This document shows, in pieces, positions 49,137-60,911 of a DNA stretch of 64,000 nucleotides. The position numbers and the translations under genes were made by a program. The stretch lies in contig CM062385.1 in NCBI GenBank assembly GCA_031310005.1, positions 1,550,001-1,614,000 of the forward strand, read 5' to 3'. Positions within the stretch are counted from its first letter, which is position 1. Every line of letters begins with the position of its first letter. Origin of the DNA: Dactylellina haptotyla. Its lineage: Eukaryota > Ascomycota > Orbiliomycetes > Orbiliales > Orbiliaceae. Below the pieces are notes generated by a model that had not been told where the DNA came from, ran no database searches, and saw only the letters and a list, made by a program, of their open reading frames with translations.

Positions 49137-52100
49137 ATGTTTACGAAGGTCCTGCGGCGGCAACAGACCATGCCTGGTTCTGATGACGATTCGGATTCGG
49201 ATTCAGATCTCAGCATACTTTCTAAGGCGGATACGCAACAGACGTTGATTGGGACGATTGATACCGACGGCAAACCTAAGGGTGATATCAAAATTACGTG
49301 AGTTAAAAAAAATTCTTCGTTTTATACTCTTTGAGGTGGTTCTAATTTGGATAATCGCCTTATCACCAGTGGCCTTGATAGACTATGGAATGAGGCGCTC
49401 CAACGACTCGACGACAAGAGTCGCACGCGAGTTGTTCACGAGGGCAAAATCGCTGGCCAGAACAACACATTCCGGCTGCTGATAGATGGCATCCAACGAC
49501 AGCAGAATGCCGTTGCGGAGTCGCGGCTCACATACACAAAGAAAAACGGGGAGAAGGTGTACGTTAGAGATAAGATGGAAAGAGTCGTGACTTGGTTTAC
49601 CAAATCCCAATTGTTTGAGTTTGGGAATATATTGAGCGAGGTCTCTCTTTGTGAGTTGTCTTCTCAATTACTTAGCTTCGGCAATCAAAATGGGAGATTG
49701 TAAAGGACTAATTCATACATCTGGCTATAGATGCGGCCATTCCGTGGGCTTGCATAAGTACTATTTTCACTGTGGCCGAACATCATATGGAAGCCGACAG
49801 GAATGTGATGGAAGGCGTTGAAGATGTGTCGAATATGATTGCTCGATATACCCATTACTACGATGCATATTTGAAGGGCGATGATGAGTACGACGATATC
49901 ATGAAAGAGAGACTCGAAGAACAAATCGTGAAGACGTTTGTGGCGATATTTGGATTTCTGTCGCAGGTCATTAGATTTTATAAAGGATCTGAAAAGAGAA
50001 GAAGTAGGTTTATCGGCCTCTTTCTAGTAATAGCTTCCATGTTAACAATCGCTATATTCTAGAGAGAATTTTGCACACATTCAAAGCTACATCTATCAGC
50101 ACCATGGTCATGGAATGCATGAAGAAAGTGGCAACTGAAGATGACCAGGTAGTCAAAATCATCGCTATGATGGATGTGGACTACCAGAGGAAGACTCGAG
50201 CGTTCATGGACGTTAATTTCACGGACATGAGAAATGTTCTGATGAGTATCCAAGCTCAGGTTGATGATTTAAATGGCATGATGAAAGGTGATGATACAAA
50301 ATTACAGGCAATTGTCGACCAAATCATGAATGCCATTGTCCCCAAAGTTGAACCGATTGAGACCTTGAAAAATTGGCTGGGCGGCTGGGTCATCGAAGAC
50401 AGCTTTCAGGATGCTAACGATATTCGAATGGAAAATACATGTAAATGGCTGCTAGAACGAGATGAATACGTCAAGTGGAAGCAACAAAGTATTGAAACAA
50501 AATTGCTCTGGATATATGGCCCTCCTGGATCGGGAAAGAGTATTCTTTGCAGCACAGCTATCAAGGATCTGATAGATACTCACCCAGGAACGCATAATGT
50601 CGCCTATTACTTCTGCTCCGCTAGGTTTGAACACACTCGGGACCCGGAATCAATCGCTCGGTCTTGGGTACAGCAGCTTCTCCTGGATGATTTCGCGCAC
50701 AGGGAGGCTAGTGCGTACTACTCAAAGCAGAAGACCGGCACAAGAGCTTCTATGCACGATGTTTGGGAGCTCTTCACCAAGATCGCACAGAAGATGCAGG
50801 ACTGCGTTATTGTTCTCGATGGGCTCGACGAATGCTTCAAGATTGGTCAGGCGATGGCGCATAAAGCTACGATGAATCGATGGCTTGACTTCTTGATGAA
50901 GCTGGAGAGGCATTCGAAGGGAACCAGGGCTCGTATTTTGTTGGTTAGCAGAGATGAGCCAGACATTCGACAGAATCTTCTGTCGTGGAAATCTCACGGT
51001 GTCTCACCAGTCAAAGTTACAGAGTTGGAAGTTAAGAGCGAATATACTCGATCTGATATCCTATTGTTTGCCGAAAAGAGCGTTCAGGACGCAGTTGCTT
51101 ATAGCGAACCTCCGGTTTCGAAGGATACGATTATCAAATTAAGCACTCTTGCGGCGGAGAAAGCTAAAGGCATGTTCTTGTACATCACCCTATTGAAGAC
51201 TCGCCTAGAGCAGTATATCCATAACGGACGAACCGAGGAAAGCTTATGCGAAGCGATTGACGAATTGGGAGACTACGACGAAGCTTACGGTCGTATTCTA
51301 GATATGATCCAATCTTATAAAGGAGAAAGGAAGGTTCGAGTAGAAGCTGTCCTTCGATGGGTTTTGTTCGCTGCACGGCCTCTACAAATGCAAGAGCTCG
51401 CTGAAGCGCTCGAAGCAGCAATGTATACAAACAGTGGTCAACAGCATATCCCAAACGCAAGGGGCTCTCTTGTTCCACCCGAGAAGCTTACATCTGCATA
51501 CTTTCAACAAATTATATCCCTATGTGGCTCTTTCGTCGTCTCCTCAGAGAAGGCCAGTACCTCGGACTTGCTCAAAACTGTGGACTTCGTACATTTTACT
51601 GCGAAGGAGTTCTTGCTAGCCCCCATGGATCCAGGAGATGCGTATGGTAAAGATGGGTTCCATTTTGATGATGAAGCTAGACACCAGGCAGTCCTCGCGG
51701 AGATTTGTCTCCGCTATCTCTGCAGTGATGATTTCAAAAAGCCTCACATTAAAATTAGCAAGCGCTTGATCGATGAAAAGCGAGCAAACTTCCGTTTCTT
51801 AGATTATGCGACCTCTTTTGTTTTTCAACATATCCAAAACGCTGGAAATGCTGCCCGGGAAAGAGAAAGTGTACAACACCTTCTCAATAAATTCTTTGGC
51901 AATCATTCCGATAACTGGTATCTATGGGCATACTTCTACGAAACCAAACAAGATAGTGAATATCCTCAGACGCCAGTGGAGTCTGACTTGCAGGCGTTTA
52001 AACCAGCAAGCAAGATGTATTACTGTGCTTTGTTTGGGTTAGTGGATACTATGAAGCATCTGCATAGTATCGGCGCATCTGGGGATCTGGATGCTCAGGG

Positions 52101-54777
52101 CGGCGGATACGGGACGCCGCTACAAGCTGCGATTGCAAATAAACACGAAGAGGCGGTTAATTTACTTTTGGACTGGGGAGCGGATCCGAATGTTCAGAGA
52201 TTAAATGACAATGCCTTGCAGGCTGCAGTTAGAACGAGCGCATCTACGACCGTTCAACTTTTACTCCAACATGGTGCAAAAATAGATGATGACTTGTTGC
52301 TGCAAGCTCTTCGTGGCAACGATCTCGAAATCTTTCACCAACTCTGGTCGCAAATTGAGAAGTCAGGAAGTAGAATTAAAAATAAAGAGGCATTGCTGGA
52401 CGAAATTGCTAAAGAAGCGGGTGTTGAAGCATTCATTAAGCTTTTGCTCAAATCTGGGACAAGTATAATCTGGAAGGCGGAGGGGTATAATACTCCTCTC
52501 CATAGAGCTGCAGCTCACGGTCGACTCGAAAACGCCAGATTGATTCTCAAAGAGGCACAGCGGAGAGTTTGCCTCCCTGCAGTGCTCGAGGAGGGCGATC
52601 ATGTAGGCAGAACACCGCTTTGGCTAGCGGCCGCGGCGGGATCCATTGAAATCGTCGAATTGCTACTCAAATATGGAGCTGAACTTTACGCCTCGAATAA
52701 TCACAAACGGAATGCCATGCACGCTGCCGCTCGCTTCGGTCAATCACAGATGATTCTTTATCTTGTCAGCGCAGGATATGGTCTCACTGACTGCGACAAC
52801 AACCGAAACCAGCCTCTTCAACTTGCTGTTCAACAGGGCAAATATGAAGCTACAAGAACGCTGCTTGAACTCGGAGCCAATGTCAATGCAAAGAATTTCG
52901 ATGGCTGGTCTAGTCTGCACGAGGCGTTATCTGCTGGCGAGAATGTGGAGATGGTCAAGCTCCTACTGGAACATGGTGCTGACATCAACGCTACGGACTC
53001 TAACGGGGTCTCGCCTCTCAATCGCGCGATAATTGCTGGGAATAGAATGAATGCGAGAGAATTGATCGACAGGGGTGCGGACGTTCGTCGAAAGAATAAG
53101 GACGGCCAAAGCGGATTACATGACTGCGCTAGACTCGCGCGACCCGAGATGCTCAAGTATCTACTGGATGCTGGTATGGCATCGGAAATTGACACACACG
53201 ATAGAACTATCGGCAAAACGCCTTTGTATCTTGCCGTCGAGCAAGGACGCCCGAAAATGGTCCAAGAGTTCATCAACCACGGTGCGGATGTGAACAAAAG
53301 AACTGCAGAAGGCTGGTGGACACCACTCCATGAAGCTGTAAAGAAGGGCTATCTAGAGATCTCCGAGATGCTCCTAAAAGCTGGTGCAGATCCGAATGCT
53401 GCTAATGACGACGGTATAACCTGTTTCCACTGCTGCTGGAGAACTGGGGCGGTTTCGTTGGCTTCTCTTCTGCTCTCACACGGGGCCGATGTCAATATCA
53501 AAAGAAAGGATGAATTTACAGCTTTGCATTACGCATGCTTCGAAGGAAGGGTTGATTGGGCAGAATTTCTTGTTCAACACGGTGCTAATCTTGAAGATGA
53601 AACTCGAGAAGGATATACTTCATTGCATCTGTCAATGCTGAGAAACCACTGGGTTATCACGGAGATGCTAATTCGGAACGGAGCCGACGTGAACCATAAG
53701 GATAGGAAGAGTTGGACTCCCTTGCATCGAGCTTCGAATCTTGGCCATACACATATAGTTGAGATGCTAGTTGCACAAAAGGGAGTTGACTTAGAGGCTC
53801 GAAACGACGAATATACTACTGCTGTTAACGATGCCGTTAAGAATAACCGTTCGGAGGTCGTCAAAGTTCTGGCTCGGGCTGGCGCAAACCTTGAGAAGTC
53901 GTCTAACGATGGCCCGTGGCCATTGATCATCGAATCTATATTCAAAGATATCAAGTGCCTGGAAGCGCTATTGTCTTCGGGTGCTTCTATATGGACTAAG
54001 GACCGATACAATTCTGTTTGTGCGCACGCTGCTGCATACAATGGGAAAATCGAACACCTAGAGCTTATTCTAAAGCATCTCGATGTCAAGTATCCCAATC
54101 GCAAGGATGAATATTTCGATCTTCGGAATAGATGGAATAGGACTCCTCTTATTGACGCTTGCATGCAGAATCACAACAATTGTGTTGAGATTTTGATGAG
54201 ATATGGGGTTGACGTAAACGCTCGAGGGACAATTACCAATCGACGGCCAATCACGATCGCAGCGGACAAAGGACATCACGAAATTATGAAACAGTTGATG
54301 AAATCACCGCAAATAAAATTTGATGAGGAAGTAGATATGTTCTCTCCGCTCCATTTGACTGCGATAAAGGCCATGCCAGAAACCAGCAAAGCGTTAATTA
54401 AGAAAGATCGGAATAAAGTTATGATCAACCACAGTGGGCCTCAAGGTGGCACGCCGCTCATTGAATGCGCGATTCACGACAGACCGTTTATCACACAGTG
54501 GCTAATCGATGCGGGCGCGGATAAGCAGAAGTCGTGTAATTATGGCATGTCACCTTTGCATCATGCCTGTTGTCGAGACCACCCAAGAACTATTGATGCA
54601 CTTTTGAGAAACAAGGCAGATATAGAGGCTGAAGATCTGCAGGGTAGGACACCGCTAGCTTGTGCAATCGATTTCGGGCAAAAATCTACGATTCAGCTAC
54701 TACTCAAAGCGGGTGCAAGTCTCGAGAAAATTGGTCGGAGTAGGGAGCGTACAGCGAGGTTACATAACTGGATTTAG
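49137..54777 (+). CDS. NACHT-ankyrin (NLR-like) STAND receptor protein
   Basis: Signal-transduction NTPase with fungal NLR architecture, of the sort involved in heterokaryon incompatibility and non-self response; its ligand is unknown. Four exons: 49137-49297, 49370-49650, 49731-50003 and 50063-54777; 1,809 residues. The N-terminal 340 residues are acidic at first (DDDSDSDSD), then helical, with LWNEALQRLDDKSRTRV and IPWACISTIFTVAEHHMEA; this loosely recalls the NACHT-associated N-terminal domains called Goodbye or NWD_NACHT_N, but I cannot assign it. The NACHT has Walker A GPPGSGKS (about 391-398) and Walker B VIVLDGLDEC, then a winged-helix-like region (VLRWVLFAARPL). From about residue 885 to the end are roughly 25 ankyrin repeats, well diverged from each other. 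No HET-s-type amyloid motif was noticed. Confidence 0.92.
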
Positions 54778-55085
54778 CTACAGCGGAGTTTCATGTACGA
54801 GAGCAATTGTTTGAGATACTCACTTTCTTGATGAGGTGTGCCAGTCTATGAAACCGACCTGTTGCCGCGAGGTAATTTTCGGGGATTGCTATGATTATCC
54901 GTTTGGCTAGATATGTATATATATAGGTCGATGACATGAAAGTTAAAATGTGCAACAATGGCTCACTGAAAGTGGGAAAATATATCATTTTATTATATTA
55001 TCTAAAACCCCACTACTCTTGCCGAACTAGAGAATAAATTTAAAGGTTATATATCGCCGTTCTATTGAAACCAAGCTTACGAAAG
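54778..55085. other. Short intergenic gap
   Basis: This 308-bp gap lies between the NACHT-ankyrin stop and the F-box start. It is AT-rich and has no gene. Confidence 0.6.
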
Positions 55086-56803
55086 ATGCTATCTCAGTTA
55101 CCAAACGAGATTTTGTACCATGTGCTTGAGTATCTCCCTGTAAGCGGAAACTATATACCTCAAACTTTTGTCTTATCGAATCGCATCTAATTCTTCTGCC
55201 TTTCCGTGCAGCCCGAGGCTTTGAGCAAGCTGTGTCTTACGAGCAAAGTTATCAATTCAGCCGCTACGGTGTACCTCTACCGATGCGTATCTATCAAGCA
55301 TTCGAGGGGAACCCCGGTTGCCATTACAAAATCACCATTAGGTCGGAGCAGTCGTGGAGTACGTCATATCCGATATTTTGGATTACAATGTATATCCCAC
55401 TATAATGCGAATAAGGACGACAGCGAACTGGGTGTTGTGGAGAATAAAACAATGAAACGTTTCTTTGGATGCCTTATAAAGAAAATTTCCCCGAACCAGC
55501 TACTGGGACTTTCGTAGGTGCAAATTAAATCAACTAAAGATTCTAGATGTCTACACCTTCGCTCAGATTCCTTTTTGACTAATCTATTTGAAAATATATT
55601 GCATCATACAATAGGCTTGGCTACCAGTTTGCAGTGCCCTCTAAATTTATATCTGAGCAACAGAGTATAAAACATCTTAGATTGATCGTACCAGAGGCCA
55701 GGAAATATGGGGCTATCACAAAACTCGCCAACTTGAGATCCCTTGATTTATTGTGCCTTACACCCTCTAAAGTACAATATGCGGAGGAGCTCTTGCGGAG
55801 AAGCTATGAAACACTTGAATCACTCTTCCTTGCAGTCAAAGTTGCTGGAAATTCGAACTTTCTACCAGGTACGGATTATTCGGGCCTAATTGCGATGTTT
55901 AGAGCTCTAAGAAAAGCTGGCAAACCTGCCCCGAAGCTCCGTAAGATCACCTTCTTCAATGCGTCATTTCTTGAGCACCTACCATTTAATTGGGAAGAGG
56001 CGTTTGCTCTAGAGAATATCAAAAGACTTGAGATTATCCAATGTCATGAAAATGCACAATCTCTCGATGTATTCATTGATAAGTATGTTAAAAGAATGCA
56101 GAATCTCACCCACCTACGACTCGACTACGTCAAAAGCACCCAGCAGATAAACCAAATGCTGGAAAACCTCCCACCGCTGCAAAAGCTTCATATCTCTTTT
56201 TCTAGACCGTTACTTTTCACAGACCTACCAAACATAAATTCTCTACGGAGACATCAAAACAGTCTTCGATATCTATGGCTCGAATGCGAAACTTATCCAG
56301 GAATTTAGACCACCGGAGCACTGGGGGTAGTATGATGATGTCAGACCTTGCTAGATTCAGCCGATTGGAGCAGCTTTCACTTCCCGTAGAGCATTTCGAT
56401 ATTCTCTTTTTGCCCTTTGTAAGCCAACTCTATTTATTCCTCCAGTTGGGCCTCATACTAGATAATCGCAGAGCTAATGAATATGGCATAGTTGAAAACT
56501 CTTCGAGTTTTACATCTCTGGCACTCTGTCGACGTTCACTTGCTTAATGCATTTGCAAAACACTATTTGTTAGCAAATTGCGTATCTCACCGACTATATA
56601 TCGTGACAAAAAGTGATCACTGGCCGTGTTGTGATAATACTATATGGACCGTCCAGACAGTAAAGCATTTGATAGGTCTACCACAGCGGCAGGTACACAG
56701 GTTAACCGACAAAGAATCCCTGGACGTAAAGAATACAAATGCCGAGCTAGAAATGCGATCAGTGGATAAGAGCCGACGATATCAGTTTGGAGGTTATTGG
56801 TAG
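55086..56803 (+). pseudogene. F-box/leucine-rich protein gene with a frame disruption
   Basis: It encodes a fungal F-box protein, normally an SCF ubiquitin-ligase substrate adaptor. The N-terminus MLSQLPNEILYHVLEYLP joined to PEALSKLCLTSKVINSAA is a good F-box. Exons read 55086-55139, 55212-55513 and 55615 onward; a later intron is 56419-56491 (GTAAGC, CTAAT, ATAG). Leucine-rich text continues (LRLIVPEARKYG, LTHLRLDYVKS, LRYLWLECE). In exon 3 the frame ends at a TAG (56306-56308), while the next homologous-looking text (DLARFSRLEQLSLPVEH, then after the intron LKTLRVLHLWHSVDVHLL) is in another frame. No intron with acceptable sites bridges the gap, so one indel must have happened or the assembly is wrong. 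Either a recent pseudogene or a base error; the rest looks intact. Confidence 0.65.
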
Positions 56804-57558
56804 GACTTGGGAGCACATGACATGGTTATGTGGTTTTTGCTCTAGTCCCATCTCCATGAGCTGACCTAGTTTGCTGCCTCGGAATTAGAACAAGAGTTAC
56901 CAAGTGATGCTTATTTCAGATTACTACGAAGAGAGCCTTGTGCATATGCAAATGAAAAACCAATGAAACTCCTGCTTCTTGGGTTTTAGACTTGTTCTGT
57001 ACCTTGATCATGTACGTAGCGCATAGTTCAGACATGTCTGCGTGCTTTTGCGAGGATTGCGCACGAGACGAAAGGTTCGGGAGCAGCCCTTTTAGTAAAT
57101 AGTTGCAGCCTAGCTAGTACCGCATTCGGGTGGTCAGTACTACAACCAATCAATACGTCTTTGTCAAATGAATAGCCATGGTTCGGCTAGCTGTGTCTGG
57201 ACCGTTCCGTCTTTTCCTCACCATTGTCGTGCCACTTGATCAATTGCTTTGCATTGCTTTGCATTGGAGCTCCAGACTACGACTATATTTTAGGCTTGCT
57301 TTCGAATAAAGGAGTATATAAGCCTAGTGCCTCCTCACGAAGAATCACCCAGGAACAAGTACTAACTCTTCCTTGGCCTACATCTTCGCTCAGACGTTTA
57401 ACTATCTAGCCCTTGAATCATAGACTGGTTTCCTGGCTCAACGTCACTCGGCCTTGTGGCAGCGTTTCCAAGGAAATCCAACGACGGGCAACACATTTCT
57501 GTACTCGAACATTGATCACGTTACACAGCATATCCTACTGATAACCTCCGCGCGAAGG
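56804..57558. promoter_or_regulatory. Promoter region of the CDF transporter
   Basis: It holds the downstream flank of the F-box gene and the transporter promoter. A TATATAAG box is at 57315-57322, about 240 bp before the ATG. A tandem GCTTTGCATT pair is at 57246-57265. No gene was recognised, although short frames exist. Confidence 0.45.
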
Positions 57559-59112
57559 ATGGCGGGACACGGCCTGCATATACACCTCTCGAAAACGAGA
57601 AGGTTGTCGATTATTATTGGGATATCGCTTTGCTTTTTCGTAACCGAGATCTCGAGTACGCCGGCCTTTCGACGCTTGCATGTTGTGAATCCAAAGCTAA
57701 TACAAATACTCGGATGTCTCTAGTTGGGTTTTATACGGGCTCACTGGCACTGGTCGCGGACGCATTTCACTATGTGAGCCCCCAAGATGCGGGAGATCTT
57801 AAAACCAGAAAAGGAAATAAGACACACTAATATTTTCTTCAGCTTAACGATCTTATCGGCTTCGCGGTTCAGCTAGTCGCATTCAAGGTAGAGCATTCCC
57901 TTGAATTTAAGCTTAATTCGGGTGCATGGTCGCTCACAGAATAACTGCCATCCTTTCATAATAGATATCAGAGAGGAGCGATTCTCCAAAGGAGTTATGC
58001 TTCGGTTGGCAACGGGCGAACTTGCTTGGTGCATTTTTCAATGGTGTTTTCTTGCTTGCCCTTTCCGTTAGCATATTTCTCCAGTCGATAGAACGGTTTA
58101 TTTCACTTGAAGGTAAATGATATATACAGCAGATAAGAGTGAGGAGATCGATCCACTAACGAATCTGATATTTCTAGAGATCGAAAATCCGAAGCTCATC
58201 TTGATTGTGGGGTGCATCGGTCTTACGCTAAATCTAATCTCTGCGTTCTTTCTCCACGGTAAACAAAAACCCTCCATTCGGCAATCTTGAATACAGGCTT
58301 ATTGCTTTACAATAGACCACGAAGAAGAGGTGAAACATGTAATAAACAATGGAGGTGAAAGTGTTGGGACTACTGAACCTCAGAGGGCAGCTATCCACCT
58401 TGGGGTAAGCATTTTAGACGCAACTTGTACTCGTTCAAAAGCACTAAAAGTTGTTGTACAGGAGTTGCAGCAGCTACACCATGACCACCGCCACGAGACG
58501 ACGCCCGCCGAAGAATCCCATGCCCAGTACGACCTTGGTATGATGGGAATTTTACTGCATGTTATTGGCGATGCCATCAACAATGTCGGCGTCATAGTTG
58601 TTGCTGTCGCTATCTGGAAAGCCGAGGGCAAAGCCAAATACTACGCCGACCCTGCAGTCAGTATGTTTATTGCAATTATGATTTTCTTATCTGTCTTGCC
58701 GCTGGTAAAAAAGTCCGGGATTATTCTTCTCGACACTGTGCCAGCTGGTGTCAACCCTCAAGATGTGCGCTACGACTTAGAACAAGTCCCTGGCGTAATA
58801 TCGGTCCACGAGCTGCACATTCGACGGCTCAATCAACGAAAGACAATTGCCTCGGCCCATGTTGTCGTATCCTCGCGAGTATTGGAGAACTTTGTCGAAT
58901 TAGCGAAAGTTTTGAATGAGTGTTTTCATGCGTATGGAATTCACTCAGCAACCTTGCAGCCAGAGCTCGCAGATGATGGTTCCGAAATGGTTACCGATAG
59001 TAGCGTAACATCGCTTCAAGGCCTCAGAAGGCGCCAACCTAGTAGTCGCTCAGTTTGCAGGATAAACTGTGGGACTACCACATGCGAGGCGCTGACCTGT
59101 TGTAGTTATTAG
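57559..59112 (+). CDS. ZRC1: Cation diffusion facilitator zinc transporter (Zrc1/Cot1-like)
   Basis: Proton-coupled exporter that moves Zn2+ (perhaps Co2+ or Cd2+) from the cytosol into the vacuole or ER. Seven exons: 57559-57655, 57724-57773, 57843-57887, 57965-58112, 58178-58258, 58316-58404 and 58462-59112; 386 residues. Metal-site residues are visible: HYLND in helix 2 (ALVADAFHYLND) and HVIGDAINN in helix 5, the HxxxD pairs of the family. CFGWQRANLLGAFFNG follows helix 2. The cytosolic loop is His-rich (HHDHRH). The C-terminal domain ends in a cysteine cluster, CRINCGTTTCEALTCC. The intron before the last exon (58405-58461) is 57 nt, stop-free and a multiple of three, so a read-through isoform with 19 more residues is possible. 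The gene converges on the pectate lyase. Confidence 0.92.
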
Positions 59113-59366
59113 AAATTCAAAGCGCTTTAGTTAGCTCATCTTTAACCTTCGATCTGGGATTCGAGGAAAATTAAGAACGGCCAAGATAATATTCTTGGCT
59201 GTATGTGGGTCTTTGGCGTGTGTTTAGGTAACTCGGCTTTATGGGGTTTCTAGTAGATCAAGATTCGAGCACTAGCAAATCTAGACACATGAATTCGCTG
59301 ATGCTTATTGTAGTACTATTTACACTGACGTTATAATTTGTTTGAGTTTCTTTCGGTTGCTAGAAT

Positions 59367-60911
59367 TTATGGAACATTCTTGCCCAACTGGCCAGCGCTA
59401 AACCTAACATATGATTCCACATGACTAGCATCAGTGAAAATTAGAGGCATGAACTGGGTTGTGAACCTGCTGCAGTCCTGGATCTTTAAGCCGCCATCTA
59501 CCACAGCACTGGAGCCAGTTGAAAGGCGGTAAGATAGCAAATCCGATACATTATCCGCCAAATCGATCTTTTTCCCATTGAACTTGCTCTTTGGAAAAGC
59601 TAAGTTGAGCAAACGGAAACCGTCAGGCTTGAGAAGCTGTAGGGTAGTGAGATCTGGCGGCGAACAAAAATAAGCTGGAGTGCTTGGAGTAAGAAGGTTG
59701 CTAAAAGTAAAAATACGGGATGTGTCATTCGGGTAATTTCCTGTCTGTTGGAAAGCATTTCCGGAAACCAGAACATTGGACATGTTGTAAATTCCCATAT
59801 TATATTCAAAAGAAGGTTGATAATCGTCTCGACGCACTCTATGTTTTGAAGTCGTCGTGAAAATCGGCGCTTTGTTGTTATAATTTTCGAAAAGATTATT
59901 GACAATATAAAAGGTGCCAAATCTCATCAGTGGGTTCCTCGACATGGAGTTTTGGAAATGGTTCCCGAATACAGTGAAATGCATTTTGCCAATATCGCGA
60001 GGTCCTTCCTTTTCGCCTCCACCCCATAGCAGACTCTTGTGATGATTGGCCACAATGTTGTGAGAAAACGTGATATTATCTGATCCATCCTCCACATCGA
60101 ATAATCCATCGTACCTATCCACGAGCCAGCCGTTAAGGAAGGGGTCCGGCGTAACAGCGGCAGGGCCATCCTCGAATATATTGCCATCAACCCACATGCC
60201 CGTAGTCGTGACCGCGGATATTGCGTCATAACGAGCATTCCAGGACCCAGGATACGTCTCAGGTGCTGGGAAACAATCCCGTGGAGAGCTCAACCTAAGA
60301 TTCCGTATGATGATATTCGACTGCACATTAAATATCAAGCCAACCCCGTGAAGGTAAGCATTTCGATCCCACCCAATGATCGTGACATTACCCTTGACAT
60401 TGATGGACTCATAAGCTTTCTGGACATTTTGGGCGGTTCCACGCCAGCCATTCATTCTTGGCAGGAGAGCCGCGACTTCGGTTGCATTTCGGCCGTCGAT
60501 GATCTCATTTGCGGCTGCGGCTGCCTTGACCTCTGCTACATATGTTGCATTTAAACTCTGTACGTAGAGCGTAAAGTTATATTGCTTAACATTGCTGTTA
60601 TCGATATACCACTGGCAATTCGCGGAATATGTTTCATTGATTTCGTTCCCGAATATTTCGCCTTTAACATAAACAGTTCGCGGGCCGCTCATTGAGAGAG
60701 CAGTCCGAAGGTCTACCATGTTATCGACGAGATAAGTGTTGGTTTTGTTAGGTTTTCCACCGCCTATGACATCTTTTCCAAACCCAAATGGAAATCGCAG
60801 AGGTAAGAGTGGTGCGGGACCTATATAGAACTCAAGGGCAGCCGCTTGGCTGATCAGCCCAGCCACTAGGGAGGTGAGGATCGAGATTTTCATGGCCTTT
60901 CGTGAGAGCAT
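59367..60911 (-). CDS. Secreted pectate lyase (polysaccharide lyase family 1-like)
   Basis: Extracellular enzyme that should cleave polygalacturonate by beta-elimination. Single exon, 514 residues, or 508 from the second Met (60893), which gives a better signal peptide: MKISILTSLVAGLISQAAA. The beta-helix region shows family motifs in order: NVTIIGWDRNAYLHGVG, NIIIRNLRLSSPRDCF, DGLFDVEDGSDNITFSHN, NHHKSLLWGGG and SRNPLMRFGTFYIVNN. The Arg-bearing RxPxxR-like segment is the expected catalytic site, and the two Asp of the DGLFD block would bind Ca2+. About a dozen N-glycosylation sequons fit secretion. Pectate lyases are plant cell-wall enzymes, so the fungus probably meets plant material. Introns are absent, unlike its neighbours. 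Confidence 0.9.
   Translation of the reverse strand: MLSRKAMKISILTSLVAGLISQAAALEFYIGPAPLLPLRFPFGFGKDVIGGGKPNKTNTYLVDNMVDLRTALSMSGPRTVYVKGEIFGNEINETYSANCQWYIDNSNVKQYNFTLYVQSLNATYVAEVKAAAAANEIIDGRNATEVAALLPRMNGWRGTAQNVQKAYESINVKGNVTIIGWDRNAYLHGVGLIFNVQSNIIIRNLRLSSPRDCFPAPETYPGSWNARYDAISAVTTTGMWVDGNIFEDGPAAVTPDPFLNGWLVDRYDGLFDVEDGSDNITFSHNIVANHHKSLLWGGGEKEGPRDIGKMHFTVFGNHFQNSMSRNPLMRFGTFYIVNNLFENYNNKAPIFTTTSKHRVRRDDYQPSFEYNMGIYNMSNVLVSGNAFQQTGNYPNDTSRIFTFSNLLTPSTPAYFCSPPDLTTLQLLKPDGFRLLNLAFPKSKFNGKKIDLADNVSDLLSYRLSTGSSAVVDGGLKIQDCSRFTTQFMPLIFTDASHVESYVRFSAGQLGKNVP

Noticed and set aside
53574-54164. Minus-strand open frame of 196 residues
   Set aside because: Antisense of the ankyrin-repeat array; it has no independent signal.
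56262-56308. A 47-nt intron to repair the F-box frame (GTCTTC to TTTAG)
   Set aside because: It is shorter than the other introns, has a poor donor and no branch site, and would delete the conserved-looking LRYLWLECE text.
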